64,000 bases of DNA from Lawsonibacter sp900766145 (GTDB taxonomy: Bacteria > Bacillota > Clostridia > Oscillospirales > Oscillospiraceae): NCBI RefSeq assembly GCF_030372275.1, contig NZ_JAUDDJ010000013.1; one strand, 5' to 3'. Position 1 is the first letter of the stretch. Each line of letters starts with the position of its first letter. A model generated the notes under the pieces. It saw nothing but the letters and a program-made list of their open reading frames with translations, ran no database searches and had not been told where the DNA came from. Shown one piece after another: positions 13,631 through 23,208 of this stretch. Position numbers and translations under genes: made by a program.

Positions 13631-15730
13631 GGCCGTGGCCTGGTGGCCCTGGACATCGGTCCCTGCGGCCAGCTGCTGGAGCCCACCGGCATGTTGGGCT
13701 TTGAAGAGGCGGTGGACCTCTTTGCCCAGGTGGTCAAAGCGGGTGTGCAGGCCGGAGCCGACCTCATCGCCATTGAGACCATGACCGACCTCCAGGAGGC
13801 CCGGGCCGCCCTGCTGGCCGCCAAGGAGAACTCCAACCTGCCTGTACTGGTCACCATGACCTATGAGGCCAGCGGCCGCACCTTCCTGGGCTGTTCTCCT
13901 GCCGCCGCCGCCCTCACCCTGGAGGGCCTGGGAGCCGATGCCGTGGGCGTCAACTGCTCCCTGGGCCCCCGGGAGATGCCCCCTCTGGTGGAGGAGCTGC
14001 TGAAGTGGACCAACCTGCCCATCGTCCTCAAGCCCAACGCCGGTCTGCCCCACCCCGACGGGTCGGGCTACGACATCACTCCTCTCAAGTTTGCCCAGAG
14101 CCTTGCCGCCCTGGCTGACATGGGGGTGAAGGTGTTCGGCGGCTGCTGCGGCACCACGCCGAAGTATATTGCCCTGCTGACTAAGGAGCTGGAGGGCAAG
14201 ACCGTCAAGAACGTGCCCCGCCATGTCCCCGCCGCCGTGTGCAGCGCCACCCAGGCGGTGCCCATCGACCGGGTGCGGGTCATTGGCGAGCGCATCAACC
14301 CCACCGGCAAGAAGCTGATGAAGGAGGCTTTGCGCCGGGGCGACGTGGACTATATGCTGGGCCAGGCTCTGGCTCAGACCGAGGCGGGGGCCGACATCCT
14401 GGATGTGAATGTGGGCCTGCCGGAAATTGACGAGGGGGACATGATGGTGCGCACCGTCAAGGCCCTCCAGGGGGTCACCGACGCCCCCCTCCAGCTGGAC
14501 TCCACCGACCCCAAGGTGCTGGAGCGGGCCCTGCGGGTCTACTGCGGCAAGGCCATTGTCAACTCGGTAAACGGAGAGAGCGCCTCTATGGAGACCATTC
14601 TGCCCCTGGTAAAGAAGTACGGCGCGGCGGTGGTGGGCCTCACCCTGGATGAGAACGGCATTCCCAAGACTGCCCAGGCCCGCTTTGACGTGGCCAAACG
14701 TATCCTGGAGCGGGCCATGGCCCTGGGCATCCGGAAAGAGGACGTGTATATCGACTGCCTCACCCTCACCGTCTCTGCCGAGCAGGCGGCGGCCTCCCAG
14801 ACCCTGGAGGCTCTCCATCGGGTCAAGACAGAGCTGGGTCTGAAGACTGTGCTGGGCGTGTCCAACATCTCCTTCGGCCTGCCCGCCCGGCCTCTGGTGA
14901 ACCAGAACTTCCTCACCATGGCCATGTCCGCCGGACTGGATCTGCCCATTATCAACCCCAACGTAGACGCCATGATGGCGGCGGTGCGGTGCTTCCACCT
15001 GCTCACCAACGTGGATACCGACGCCCGGGAGTTTATTGCCGCCTACGCCAACGCCTCCGTGTCCACCTCCATCACCGTCGGAAATACCCCGGCGGCCCCC
15101 CAGACCACCGGCCGGTCCCTCAAGGATCTGGTGGTCGCGGGATTGAAGGGGGAGGCGGGCCAGGCCACCCGCGCTCTGCTGGAGACCACCGCCCCCATGG
15201 ACATTGTGGACAACATCCTCATTCCCGCTCTCGATCAGGTGGGAGCCGACTTCGAGCAGAACAAGGTGTTCCTGCCCCAGCTCATCCAGTCCGCCGGAGC
15301 GGCCCAGGCCGCCTTTGAGGTCATTCGGGAGAAGCTGTCCACCGGCGAGGGAGGCAATGTGAGCCGGGGCAACGTGGTGCTGGCCACCGTGAAGGGGGAC
15401 ATCCACGACATCGGCAAGAACATTGTCAAGGTGCTGCTGGAAAACTACGGCTATACCGTCATTGACCTTGGGCGGGACGTGGACCCCGCCGCTGTGGTGG
15501 AGGCCGCCCGGAAGTATGAGGCCCCCCTGGTGGGCCTGTCCGCCCTGATGACCACCACCCTCAAGAGCATGGCCCAGACCATCGCCCAGCTCCACGATGC
15601 GGGGCTGCCCTGCAAGATCATGGTGGGCGGCGCGGTGCTCACCCCCGAGTATGCCCAGGAGATTTCCGCCGACTTTTATGCACGGGATGCCAAGGAGAGT
15701 GTGGATATCGCCAAGCGCGTGGTAGGATAA
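13631..15730 (+). pseudogene. metH: metH-like 3' fragment (cobalamin-dependent methionine synthase)
   Basis: About 700 codons of a three-domain methionine synthase. It holds the later part of the homocysteine domain with its zinc cysteines (GVNCS and GGCCGTTP), the pterin-binding domain (RVIGERINPTGKK), and the B12 cap and B12-binding domains with the axial-His motif GDIHDIGKNIV. The reactivation domain is absent, as is usual in this group. The first roughly 100 residues, including the usual N-terminal barrel strands, are missing. The frame joins metF sequence out of phase by one base. No ribosome-binding site with a start is visible at the join, so expression is doubtful. Confidence 0.8.
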
Positions 15731-15771
15731 CGGGCTGAATACTTGCCTTTTTCTTTGAAAACTGCTACAAT

Positions 15772-15814
15772 ATTCTCCGCCCTTTCCCCAAAAGCATGGG
15801 AAAGGGTGGAGAAT
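15772..15814 (+). terminator. terminator of the metF/metH locus
   Basis: A long stem (ATTCTCC then CCTTTCCC pairing with GGGAAAGGG and GGAGAAT) followed by TTTT. Confidence 0.75.
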
Positions 15815-15857
15815 TTTACGTATTGGCCTCCGGGCCGAACATAGGAGGCTTATCAAA

Positions 15858-16721
15858 ATGGGCAAGGCAGGAGCTGGAAAGCGGAGCGAAAAGCGGCCGC
15901 TGCGAAAAACCGGCATAGCAAAGGTGCTGTTTTCGGTGCTGGTGCTGCTGGCGGCCTGCGCGGGAGGCTACTGGTTCTGGCAGAGCCAGCAGCCGGATAC
16001 TTTTTATTACCGAAATATGGAGATGGCTGCCCTGGACGGGGTAGACCGGAATACCTATATCCCCCAGGCCTTTGTGATGAATGAAAACGGGTGGATTTCC
16101 TATCCTGACGCCCTCCAGGGGGTGGATGTGTCCGTCTACCAGGGAGAGATCGACTGGCAGGCGGTGGCCGACGCGGGAGTGGACTTTGCCATCATCCGGG
16201 TGGGTTACCGGGGTTACTCCCAGGGAGCCATTCAGCCGGATACCAACTTCCAGAAGAACATGGAAGGTGCCTTGAAGGCGGGACTGGATGTGGGCGTATA
16301 CTTCTTCTCCCAGGCTACCACGGTGCGGGAGGCAGAGGAGGAGGCCGACTATGTGCTGGAGGCCATCCGCAATTACCCGGTGACCTATCCGGTGGTCTTT
16401 GACTGGGAGTTTATTGACGGGCAGACCGCCCGCACCGACGAGATGGAGGGGGAGCACATGACCGAGTGCGCCAAGACCTTCTGTGAGCTGGTGCAGGCGG
16501 CGGGCTACACCCCCATGGTCTACTTTAACCAGGAGCAGGGCTACCTGTACTATCAGCTGGACCAGCTGGATGAGTTTCCCTTCTGGCTGGCGGAATATGA
16601 CGAAAAGCCGGATTTCTTCTACAATTTTGACATCTGGCAGTACACCCACACCGGGACCGTACCGGGTATTGAAGGTAACGTGGATTTGAACCTGGCCTTC
16701 CGGGACCTGTCGAAAAAGTAA
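15858..16721 (+). CDS. membrane-anchored GH25 muramidase
   Basis: A 287-residue protein with a basic N-terminus and a transmembrane anchor at about residues 22-40, without an obvious cleavage site. A glycoside hydrolase family 25 domain follows from about residue 85. Family landmarks are GVDVSVYQGEIDWQAV (first catalytic Asp region), FAIIRVGYRG, VGVYFFSQA, the catalytic VFDWEF and the terminal DIWQYTHTG with GNVDLNLAF. It would cut the glycan strands of peptidoglycan at the cell surface, in wall turnover or spore development. An AGGAGG-type site precedes the ATG. Confidence 0.9.
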   Translation: MGKAGAGKRSEKRPLRKTGIAKVLFSVLVLLAACAGGYWFWQSQQPDTFYYRNMEMAALDGVDRNTYIPQAFVMNENGWISYPDALQGVDVSVYQGEIDWQAVADAGVDFAIIRVGYRGYSQGAIQPDTNFQKNMEGALKAGLDVGVYFFSQATTVREAEEEADYVLEAIRNYPVTYPVVFDWEFIDGQTARTDEMEGEHMTECAKTFCELVQAAGYTPMVYFNQEQGYLYYQLDQLDEFPFWLAEYDEKPDFFYNFDIWQYTHTGTVPGIEGNVDLNLAFRDLSKK

Positions 16722-16727
16722 ACAGGA

Positions 16728-16761
16728 AACCCCGCCGTGAGATGTGTTTCCCGGCGGGGTT
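16728..16761. terminator. bidirectional terminator
   Basis: Stem AACCCCGCCG/CGGCGGGGTT with T-runs outward on both strands, between the convergent muramidase and ATPase genes. Confidence 0.8.
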
Positions 16762-16766
16762 CTTTT

Positions 16767-17846
16767 TTATTTTTCCAAAATGGTCTGGGCCAGCTCCTGG
16801 GCGGTGCGGTCCACCAGGGAGAAGTCCACATAAGGGTGGTAGATGGCCTCCAGATCGTCGTGCATGGCCTTGGCCTGGGCCAGGGAGGCCACTGCCTCCT
16901 CCATGAGGGCCTCCCCCACCTTCTGGGCAAAGCGGATGCGGGGGCGGCTGCGGCGCAGAAGGTCGCTGCCCACGCCGGTCTCGATGCGTACCCGCCGCCA
17001 GGGCTTTTCCGCCGGAGACTGGCCGGGGGCCACGGAGAGGAAGGCCAGCCCGGCCTGGGGGATGAGCAGGTGGGCCAGACGCTGGGGGGCCATGGGATCG
17101 GGGCAGGCCACCACGTCGTAGCCCTTGGCCACCGCCCCGGAGAGCAGATGGGTCAGTAAGCTGTGGGCCAGGCCGCAGCGGTCGTGGAGCTCATAGACCT
17201 TGGGGCACTGGAGGAGGGCCGTGTCGTAGAGGGTCATGATTCCCTTGTGGGTGACCGCGCTCAGGAAGCGCTGCTTTACCTGGCCGGGCAGAGCCAGGCG
17301 GGGCTTCAGCTCCCTGCTGAGGATGCCTCGGGCCCGCTTGGCCAGCCGCTCCTCCAGAGCGGGGGTGGTGAGGGTGGCGCGCACATCCTCCTGGATGGAG
17401 GCCGCCGCCCCGAGACACCGGTAGGCCCGCTGGTAGCAGGCCTTATAGCCGGTCATGCAGGACATGAGCTCTCCCTTCACCTCCTGCAATCCTTCTCTCT
17501 GATAGGCCCGGCCCAGGTTAATGTACTCCTCCACCGCGCCGGGGTACTTAGGTTCCACCACGTGGGGGGCGGTGCCGTCCACGATGGCCACTCCCAGCCG
17601 GGGCAGGAGGATGGCGTCCAGGGAGTCGGGGTCGCCGGAGCAGAGGATGTATTCCACCTCCTCGCCCGCCTCCTCGGCCTGGCGGGCCACCTGGCGCATG
17701 AGGGTGGATTTGCCGCAGCCGGGGCCGCCTTTTAGGATGTAGAACCGGCTGGCCCGCTCGGGGGGCAGCAGGTGGTCATAGAGGGAGTAAAAACCGGAGG
17801 GGGAGTTGGCCCCCAGAAAATACTGGATGTGTTTTTCATCCGCCAT
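16767..17846 (-). CDS. conserved P-loop ATPase (PRK06851-like)
   Basis: A 359-residue protein with a clear Walker A motif (LKGGPGCGKSTLMRQV, about residues 38-53) and a second segment typical of a small Firmicutes family known only as PRK06851-type ATPases. There the N-terminal half contains FLGANSPSGFYSLYD, and DPDSLDAILLPRLGVAIVDG follows the P-loop. It has no membrane segment or DNA-binding motif that I can see. The function of the family is unknown to me. It is isolated between terminators, so context gives no hint. Confidence 0.65.
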   Translation of the reverse strand: MADEKHIQYFLGANSPSGFYSLYDHLLPPERASRFYILKGGPGCGKSTLMRQVARQAEEAGEEVEYILCSGDPDSLDAILLPRLGVAIVDGTAPHVVEPKYPGAVEEYINLGRAYQREGLQEVKGELMSCMTGYKACYQRAYRCLGAAASIQEDVRATLTTPALEERLAKRARGILSRELKPRLALPGQVKQRFLSAVTHKGIMTLYDTALLQCPKVYELHDRCGLAHSLLTHLLSGAVAKGYDVVACPDPMAPQRLAHLLIPQAGLAFLSVAPGQSPAEKPWRRVRIETGVGSDLLRRSRPRIRFAQKVGEALMEEAVASLAQAKAMHDDLEAIYHPYVDFSLVDRTAQELAQTILEK

Positions 17847-17934
17847 CGAATCATCGCCGTCCTTTCCAAATCTGCCTCAGACTATGCTGGTTTGGCGGCA
17901 TGGGTGAAAAACAAGCGGAGAAAACAGAAAAAAT

Positions 17935-17960
17935 CCCGGCCGGACATGTGTCCGGCCGGG
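17935..17960 (-). terminator. terminator of the pheST operon
   Basis: A perfect 12-bp stem (CCCGGCCGGACA with its complement) followed on the minus strand by a T-run, about 40 bp beyond the pheT stop. Confidence 0.8.
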
Positions 17961-17963
17961 TAT

Positions 17964-17996
17964 GAAGTTCTTTGCCAAGCTTTCTTTCAAGAAAGC
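17964..17996 (-). repeat. dispersed two-hairpin repeat, inverted short copy
   Basis: On the minus strand, directly after pheT: hairpin GCTTTCTT-ga-AAGAAAGC, then TGGCAAAGAACTT, the same core as at 12690. The second hairpin is missing, and the pheT terminator follows. Confidence 0.6.
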
Positions 17997-18000
17997 GGAA

Positions 18001-20691
18001 TCAACGCAATACGGCGCCCAGATCCTTCTCAAGAGCAGCCAGGATGCTCTTCACGTCCTCATCGGCCTCCTCGCTGGTCAGAGAGCGGTCGTCAGCGCGG
18101 AGCACCAGGCTGAAGGCCACGGACTTCTTGCCCTCGTCCACGCCCTTGCCGCGGTAGATATCGAAGAGCTTGCAGTCCTTCAGCAGGCCCTTGGCGCCCT
18201 TGCGGATGCACTCTTCCAACGCTCCAACGGTGACGGCCTCGTCGCACACCACGGCAATGTCACGGGTGACAGCGGGGAACTTGGGCAGGGGGACGTACTC
18301 GGGGTCGGCGCCCTTGGCGGCCATCAGGGCATTGAGCTCCAGTTCGGCGCAGTAGAACTGAGCGTCCACGCCGTAGTTCTGAGCCACCAGGGGGTGGACC
18401 TGACCCATCACGCCGATGCGCTGCTCACCGGCATACACATCGGCCACACGGCCGGGGTGATAGGAGGGATTGGTCTCGCTGGGCACCACAAAGCGGATGT
18501 CAGAGGCCCGCAGGTCCTTCAGAATGGCCTCCACGCAGCCCTTCAGGGTGTAGAAGTCCATATCCTCGCCGTAGGCGCCCATGGACAGGATCTTGTTCTC
18601 CACAGCCAGGCCGTCCTCGCCGCCGGGCAGATAGATGCGGCCCACCTCGTAGAGGCGCACGTCCTGATTGCGGTAGTTATAGTTCCGGGTCAGGATCTCC
18701 AGCATGGAGGGCAGGACAGTGGTACGCATGATGGAGGTGTCCTCGCCCAGGGGGTTGAGGATCTTGAAGGACTCCCGGCGGGCATCGTCGGCAGCCCAGC
18801 GGATCTTGTCGTAGCAGGTGGGGGAGATGAAGGAGTAGGTGATGATCTCATCAAAGCCCATGGAGCGGCACATGGAGCCCAGCTGGCGCTCCAGCTTCTC
18901 CTCCTCGGAGAAGCCGCCCAGGGTGGTCTGGCCACGCATGAGGGTGGTGGGGATGTTGTTGTAGCCGTGGAAGCGGGCTACCTCCTCGGCCAGGTCGGCC
19001 ATGCCGATGACATCGCCACGACAGGAGGGAACGGTCACCTGATCACCCTCCACCTGGAAGTCCAGCTTCTTGAGGATGGAGACCATCTCGGCCTCGCCGA
19101 TGTCGGTGCCCAGCAGGGCGTTGATCTTTTCGGGCTCCAGCTTGAGCACGCGGGGCTGGGGTACGTAGTTGAGAATGTCGATGGTGCCGTCCAGCACTTC
19201 ACCGGCGCCCAGCATCTCCACCAGCTCGCAGGCGCGGTTGACAGCGGGCAGGGTGTTCAGGGGATCCAGGCCCTTCTCAAACTTAGCGGAAGCCTCGGTA
19301 CGCATGCCCAAGGCCAGAGCGCCCTTGCGGATGCAGGTGCCGTCGAAGCAGGCGGACTCGAAGACCACGTCCACGGTGTCGGAGACAATCTCGCTGTTCT
19401 CGCCGCCCATGATGCCCGCCAGGCCCACGGCCCGGGTCTCGTCGGCGATGACCAGATGGTTGGCGGTGAGCTTGCGCACCTGGCCGTCCAGGGTGGTGAG
19501 CTCCTCGCCCTCCTGGGCCCGGCGCACGATGATCTTGCCGCCCTTCACATAGCGGTAGTCAAAGGCGTGCATGGGCTGGCCGTACTCCAGCATGACGTAG
19601 TTGGTGATGTCCACGATGTTGTTGATGGGACGCACGCCCATAGCGCGCAGCCGCTCCCGCATCCACTTGGGGGAGGGGGCGATCTTCACGTTGCGTACCA
19701 TCCGGGCGGTGTAGCGCTGGCACAGGTCGGCCGCGGGGGTCTCTACGTCCAGCAGCTCCATCAGATTGCCGTCCGCGCCGCCCTTGACCACCGGCTCGTG
19801 GAGGGTGAGGGGGGCGTTGAAGGTGGCAGCAGCCTCCCGGGCCAGACCGATGACAGAGAGACAGTCGGGGCGGTTGGGAGTGATCTCAAACTCCACCACG
19901 TGGTCGTCCGCACCGATGACGGGCTTCAGGTCATCACCGGGCTTGCAGTCCTCGTTGAGGATGAAAATGCCGTCGGGGATGCAGTGGGGGAACTCGGCCT
20001 GCTGGGCGTGAAGGTCAGCCAGAGTGCAGATGGCATTGGTCTTGGTGTTGTAGGCCACCAGGTCGCCCTCGTGGAGGTTGGGGCAGGTGGTGGAAGCGGC
20101 GGCGGAGCCGTCGCCGGTGTCCAGAGTCACCTCATAGGCGGAGTAGCCGGTGACAGTGATGGCGGCCACCTTGGCAGCTACCACAGGGCCGTAGATCTTG
20201 TGGCCGGGCTGAATATCGGCAGGAATGGAGGGCTTCTCCTTGTCCAGGGGCTTATAGTCGCCCAGGATGGCGGCGGGGGTGATGACGGCGTAGGGGAAGT
20301 CACGCTCGTCCAGGCCCAGCTCGCTGAGACCGCACAGCATGCCGTTGGACACCACGCCGCGCAGCTTGCCCTTCTCGATCTTCTTGCCGCCGGGGAGGGT
20401 GGACTTGTGCATGGCAACGGGCACCAGGTCGCCCACGTGGACGTTCCAGGCGCCGGTGACGATCTGGACAGGCTCCGCCTGGGCTACGTCGATCTGGCAG
20501 ACCCACATGTGGTCGGAGTCGGGGTGGCGCTCCATGGAGAGCACCTTGCCCACCACCACGTTGGAGATCTCAGCGCCCAGGTCGTAGGTGACCTCTACCT
20601 TGGAGCCGGAGAGGGTCATAGCCTCGGCAAATTCCTTATCATTGGCCTCAACGGGGACGAACTCATTGAGCCACTTACGCGATAAATTCAT
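18001..20691 (-). CDS. pheT: phenylalanyl-tRNA synthetase beta subunit
   Basis: An 896-residue PheRS beta chain. It has the N-terminal domain (MNLSRKWLNEFVPVE), an EMAP-like tRNA-binding domain (RHPDSDHMWVCQIDV), the B3/B4 editing region (EITPNRPDCLSVIGLAREA), the catalytic-like core (KFEKGLDPLNT), and the C-terminal anticodon-binding fold (FPAVTRDIAVV). It charges tRNA-Phe as an alpha2-beta2 complex with PheS, encoded 68 bp upstream. It is longer than the usual roughly 800 residues because of an extra stretch of about 70 residues after the tRNA-binding domain (about residues 155-230). Control is probably by the T-box ahead of the operon. Confidence 0.95.
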   Translation of the reverse strand: MNLSRKWLNEFVPVEANDKEFAEAMTLSGSKVEVTYDLGAEISNVVVGKVLSMERHPDSDHMWVCQIDVAQAEPVQIVTGAWNVHVGDLVPVAMHKSTLPGGKKIEKGKLRGVVSNGMLCGLSELGLDERDFPYAVITPAAILGDYKPLDKEKPSIPADIQPGHKIYGPVVAAKVAAITVTGYSAYEVTLDTGDGSAAASTTCPNLHEGDLVAYNTKTNAICTLADLHAQQAEFPHCIPDGIFILNEDCKPGDDLKPVIGADDHVVEFEITPNRPDCLSVIGLAREAAATFNAPLTLHEPVVKGGADGNLMELLDVETPAADLCQRYTARMVRNVKIAPSPKWMRERLRAMGVRPINNIVDITNYVMLEYGQPMHAFDYRYVKGGKIIVRRAQEGEELTTLDGQVRKLTANHLVIADETRAVGLAGIMGGENSEIVSDTVDVVFESACFDGTCIRKGALALGMRTEASAKFEKGLDPLNTLPAVNRACELVEMLGAGEVLDGTIDILNYVPQPRVLKLEPEKINALLGTDIGEAEMVSILKKLDFQVEGDQVTVPSCRGDVIGMADLAEEVARFHGYNNIPTTLMRGQTTLGGFSEEEKLERQLGSMCRSMGFDEIITYSFISPTCYDKIRWAADDARRESFKILNPLGEDTSIMRTTVLPSMLEILTRNYNYRNQDVRLYEVGRIYLPGGEDGLAVENKILSMGAYGEDMDFYTLKGCVEAILKDLRASDIRFVVPSETNPSYHPGRVADVYAGEQRIGVMGQVHPLVAQNYGVDAQFYCAELELNALMAAKGADPEYVPLPKFPAVTRDIAVVCDEAVTVGALEECIRKGAKGLLKDCKLFDIYRGKGVDEGKKSVAFSLVLRADDRSLTSEEADEDVKSILAALEKDLGAVLR

Positions 20692-20759
20692 ATATGAAAA
20701 CTCCCTTTTTTGTTTTGTGGAGGCGCATCATATGCGCCCGCTGGCAGCAGATCGCAAAC

Positions 20760-21785
20760 TCAGAACTGCTCCAGGAAGCGAACGTCATTTTCAAAAATCA
20801 GACGCAGGTCGGCGATCTTGAAGCGGCGCATAGCAGTACGCTCCAGTCCGATGCCGAAGGCCCAGCCGGAGTACTCGTTGGGGTCGATGCCGCTCATCTC
20901 CAGCACGCGGGGGTGGATCATACCAGCGCCCAGCAGCTCGATCCAGCCCTCGCCCTTACAGGTGGGGCAGCCCACGCCGCCGCACTTGTGGCACTGTACG
21001 TCCATCTCGCAGGAGGGCTCGGTGAAGGGGAAGTGGTGGGGACGGAAGCGGGTCTTGGTGCCCTTGCCGTAGAGCTTCTCTACCACGGTGTTCAGGGTGC
21101 CCTTCAGGTCAGCCATGGTGACGTTCTTGTCGATGACCATGCCCTCCACCTGGTGGAACATGGGGGAGTGGGTGGCGTCCACCTCGTCCTTACGGTAGAC
21201 GCGGCCGGGGGCGATGATGCGGATGGGCAGGGGCATGGTGTCCATGGCCCGGACCTGCATGGGGGAGGTCTGGGAGCGGAGCATCACCCGGCTGTCCTCA
21301 TCAAAGTAGAAGGTGTCGGACCAGTCACGGGAGGGGTGGCCCTCCTCGGCGTTGAGGCGGTCGAAGTTGAGCTCGGCCAGCTCCACCTCGGGGCCGTCCA
21401 GCACGGTGAAGCCCATGCCGATGAAGATCTCCTTGATCTCATCCAGGGCGATATACATGGGGTGGCGGTGGCCCTCCTTCACGGCCTTGCCGGGGACGGT
21501 GACGTCCAGGGCCTCAGCCTTCAGACGGTCCTCCAGGGCCTTGGCCTCCAGCTCTTTGCCCTTGGCCTCCAGGGCCTGCTCCAGGGCGGCGCGGACCTCG
21601 TTGGCCAGCTGGCCCATGGCGGGGCGCTCCTCAGCGGAGAGCTTGCCCATCATCTTCAGCACCGCGGTGAGTTCGCCCTTCTTGCCCAGATACTGCACCC
21701 GCAGGCTGTCCAGCTCGGCGGTGGACTGGGCGCCCTCAAAGGCGGCGAGCGCCTGGGCGCGAATGTTGGCTAACTGTTCTTTCAT
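20760..21785 (-). CDS. pheS: phenylalanyl-tRNA synthetase alpha subunit
   Basis: A 341-residue alpha chain with the N-terminal coiled-coil arm (about residues 1-90) that contacts tRNA-Phe. The class II catalytic core follows, with motif 2 region (MLRSQTSPMQVRAM), the active-site FHQVEGMVID, FRPHHFPFTEPS and the motif 3 AFGIGLERTAM. The length is normal for bacterial PheS. It sits between a polysaccharide deacetylase gene and pheT on one minus-strand transcript unit. The ATG is preceded by AAAAAGGAG. Confidence 0.96.
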   Translation of the reverse strand: MKEQLANIRAQALAAFEGAQSTAELDSLRVQYLGKKGELTAVLKMMGKLSAEERPAMGQLANEVRAALEQALEAKGKELEAKALEDRLKAEALDVTVPGKAVKEGHRHPMYIALDEIKEIFIGMGFTVLDGPEVELAELNFDRLNAEEGHPSRDWSDTFYFDEDSRVMLRSQTSPMQVRAMDTMPLPIRIIAPGRVYRKDEVDATHSPMFHQVEGMVIDKNVTMADLKGTLNTVVEKLYGKGTKTRFRPHHFPFTEPSCEMDVQCHKCGGVGCPTCKGEGWIELLGAGMIHPRVLEMSGIDPNEYSGWAFGIGLERTAMRRFKIADLRLIFENDVRFLEQF

Positions 21786-21851
21786 GGTTCAAAACTCCTT
21801 TTTGGATGAAATGGGGACGGTGCAAAGCGCCGTTCCTCAGAGAAAACATGC

Positions 21852-22637
21852 TCAGGGCTTTCCGCCCAGGTGGTAGGCCACCGACTCCTCCATGCTGACA
21901 GTGTACCGGGGTAGGTCGTGGCGGCCGTAGGCCAGGTTGGCCCGGCCAAACCGGGTGGTCACTGTCATGGCAAAGCGCTTTTGGAGAAAGTCACTGGCCC
22001 AGGACTCCTTTTGTCCATAGGGGTAGGCGAAGAAGAAAACCTTGGTGTTCAGGTTTTTCTCGATCCGATCCACGCTGGTCTCCAGATCAGAGAGAACACG
22101 GGACTCATACTGCTTCCGGCTCTCGCTGGGGGCGCGGTGGATGCCCCGGGGCTGGTCGTAATGCAGGTCATAGGTGTGGGAGCCAAACTCCACCAGCCCG
22201 GACGCCTCCATCTCCCGGCACATGTCCCAGGTGAGAAAGCCCGGAACGCCGTCATCCACATACTTGGTGATCAGGGAGATGACCGCCTTGTCCCCGTACT
22301 CCTTCAGGATGGGGAAGGCCAGACGGTAGTTGCTCTCGTAGCCGTCATCAAAGGTGATGAGCACCGCCTTTCCCTTGGGGAGATGGCCCTTGACCAGATC
22401 CCGGGGGAGCACGCAGGTGTAGCCGTGGTCCCGAAGCCATTTCAGGTCCTGCCGGAATCGGCCCGCCGTCACCGTCCAGGTGTTGCAGGGCTGGCCGTCC
22501 TCCACCACATCGTGGTACATGAGGATAGGCAGGGCCTGGCCGTTGATGGAGAGGGCTCCATCGCCGCAGCACAGGACCAGGAGCAGCAGCGCGGCTGCAA
22601 ACAGAGCAAATAGGGAACGAATCCGTCGCGTAAACAT
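21852..22637 (-). CDS. polysaccharide deacetylase
   Basis: A 261-residue secreted or membrane-anchored protein: a basic N-terminus, a hydrophobic segment at about residues 8-26, then a NodB-homology domain. Motifs are ILMYHDVVEDG, the metal-binding LITFDDGYESNY, FGSHTYDLHY (His pair) and FFAYPYGQKES. It probably removes acetyl groups from a wall polysaccharide or peptidoglycan. I set the start at the ATG at 22637 (GGAGG, 7 nt upstream); longer frames run back into the T-box. It is the first gene behind the T-box leader, followed 66 bp later by pheS, an unusual position for such an enzyme. Confidence 0.88.
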   Translation of the reverse strand: MFTRRIRSLFALFAAALLLLVLCCGDGALSINGQALPILMYHDVVEDGQPCNTWTVTAGRFRQDLKWLRDHGYTCVLPRDLVKGHLPKGKAVLITFDDGYESNYRLAFPILKEYGDKAVISLITKYVDDGVPGFLTWDMCREMEASGLVEFGSHTYDLHYDQPRGIHRAPSESRKQYESRVLSDLETSVDRIEKNLNTKVFFFAYPYGQKESWASDFLQKRFAMTVTTRFGRANLAYGRHDLPRYTVSMEESVAYHLGGKP

Positions 22638-22654
22638 GGTGTGCCTCCGAAAAA

Positions 22655-22930
22655 AGAAAACAAAAAAGCCCTTCATCCCAACACTTTGGGACGAAAGGCA
22701 ACCCTTCCGCGGTACCACCCGCATTCGCGTCTTTTGACACGCACTTCATTTCCCGTAACGGCGGAACCACCGTCCCCCTCTCGGGGGCCGCTCCCGGGCG
22801 AACCAAGGGGAAGCTTCCCAGGCAGGCTTTCAGCCGGTGACCCGCCCTCTCTGACAGAAGAAAAACACCCTATTTTCCCGTTCTTCGCATTTCGACTATG
22901 CACCTTTATATCATAGAAAGCGGGAAAAAG
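22655..22930 (-). promoter_or_regulatory. T-box leader ahead of deacetylase-pheS-pheT
   Basis: The minus strand contains the T-box signature GGTGGTACCGCGG (22719-22707), preceded by stem-rich sequence with CAGAGAGGG. It is followed by a terminator hairpin (GCCTTTCGTCCCAA pairing with TTGGGATGAAGGGC) and TTTTTTG at 22699-22662. A UUC triplet (22859-22857) just before TGTCAGAGAG is a plausible Phe specifier. Uncharged tRNA would favour the antiterminator and turn on the downstream genes. Confidence 0.88.
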
Positions 22931-22972
22931 CAACCCCCTTTCCCGGAAATGGCGAGAAAAAACAAAATTTTA

Positions 22973-23009
22973 AAAACCTATTTACAAGGTAGGTTTTTAG
23001 GAATATAAT
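22973..23009 (+). promoter_or_regulatory. promoter and dyad operator of sufCB
   Basis: -35 TTTACA (22981-22986) and -10 TATAAT (23004-23009), 17 bp apart. The -35 sits in the centre of an inverted repeat, AAAACCTA-tttacaagg-TAGGTTTT (22973-22997), well placed for a repressor such as an Rrf2/IscR-type Fe-S sensor. About 200 bp of leader follow. Confidence 0.6.
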
Positions 23010-23208
23010 AGAGACCGATCCAGAGGAACGGGTTCTCCCCCGGTTGAAAAAAGCGGAAAAAGAGGGGATCTGCCCCTGGAATCAATAGACAAACCACCGG
23101 GAGAGTGGTAAAATAATAAGACTGCCTGCTAAGGATCTCCCCCAGCGGGCAAACTGAATGTACAACACCGGCTGTGGGGCCGGAAGAGGATAACGGAGGG
23201 ACAACCCC

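Noticed and set aside
17962..20685. 907-codon plus-strand frame opposite pheT, and similar long frames opposite uvrA, metH and cstA
   Set aside because: These are GC-rich antisense shadows with low-complexity Gly/His/Gln/Val composition. The opposite strand encodes clear conserved enzymes.
22673..22933. 86- and 91-codon frames upstream of the deacetylase gene
   Set aside because: The region is the T-box leader; the frames cross its conserved core and terminator.
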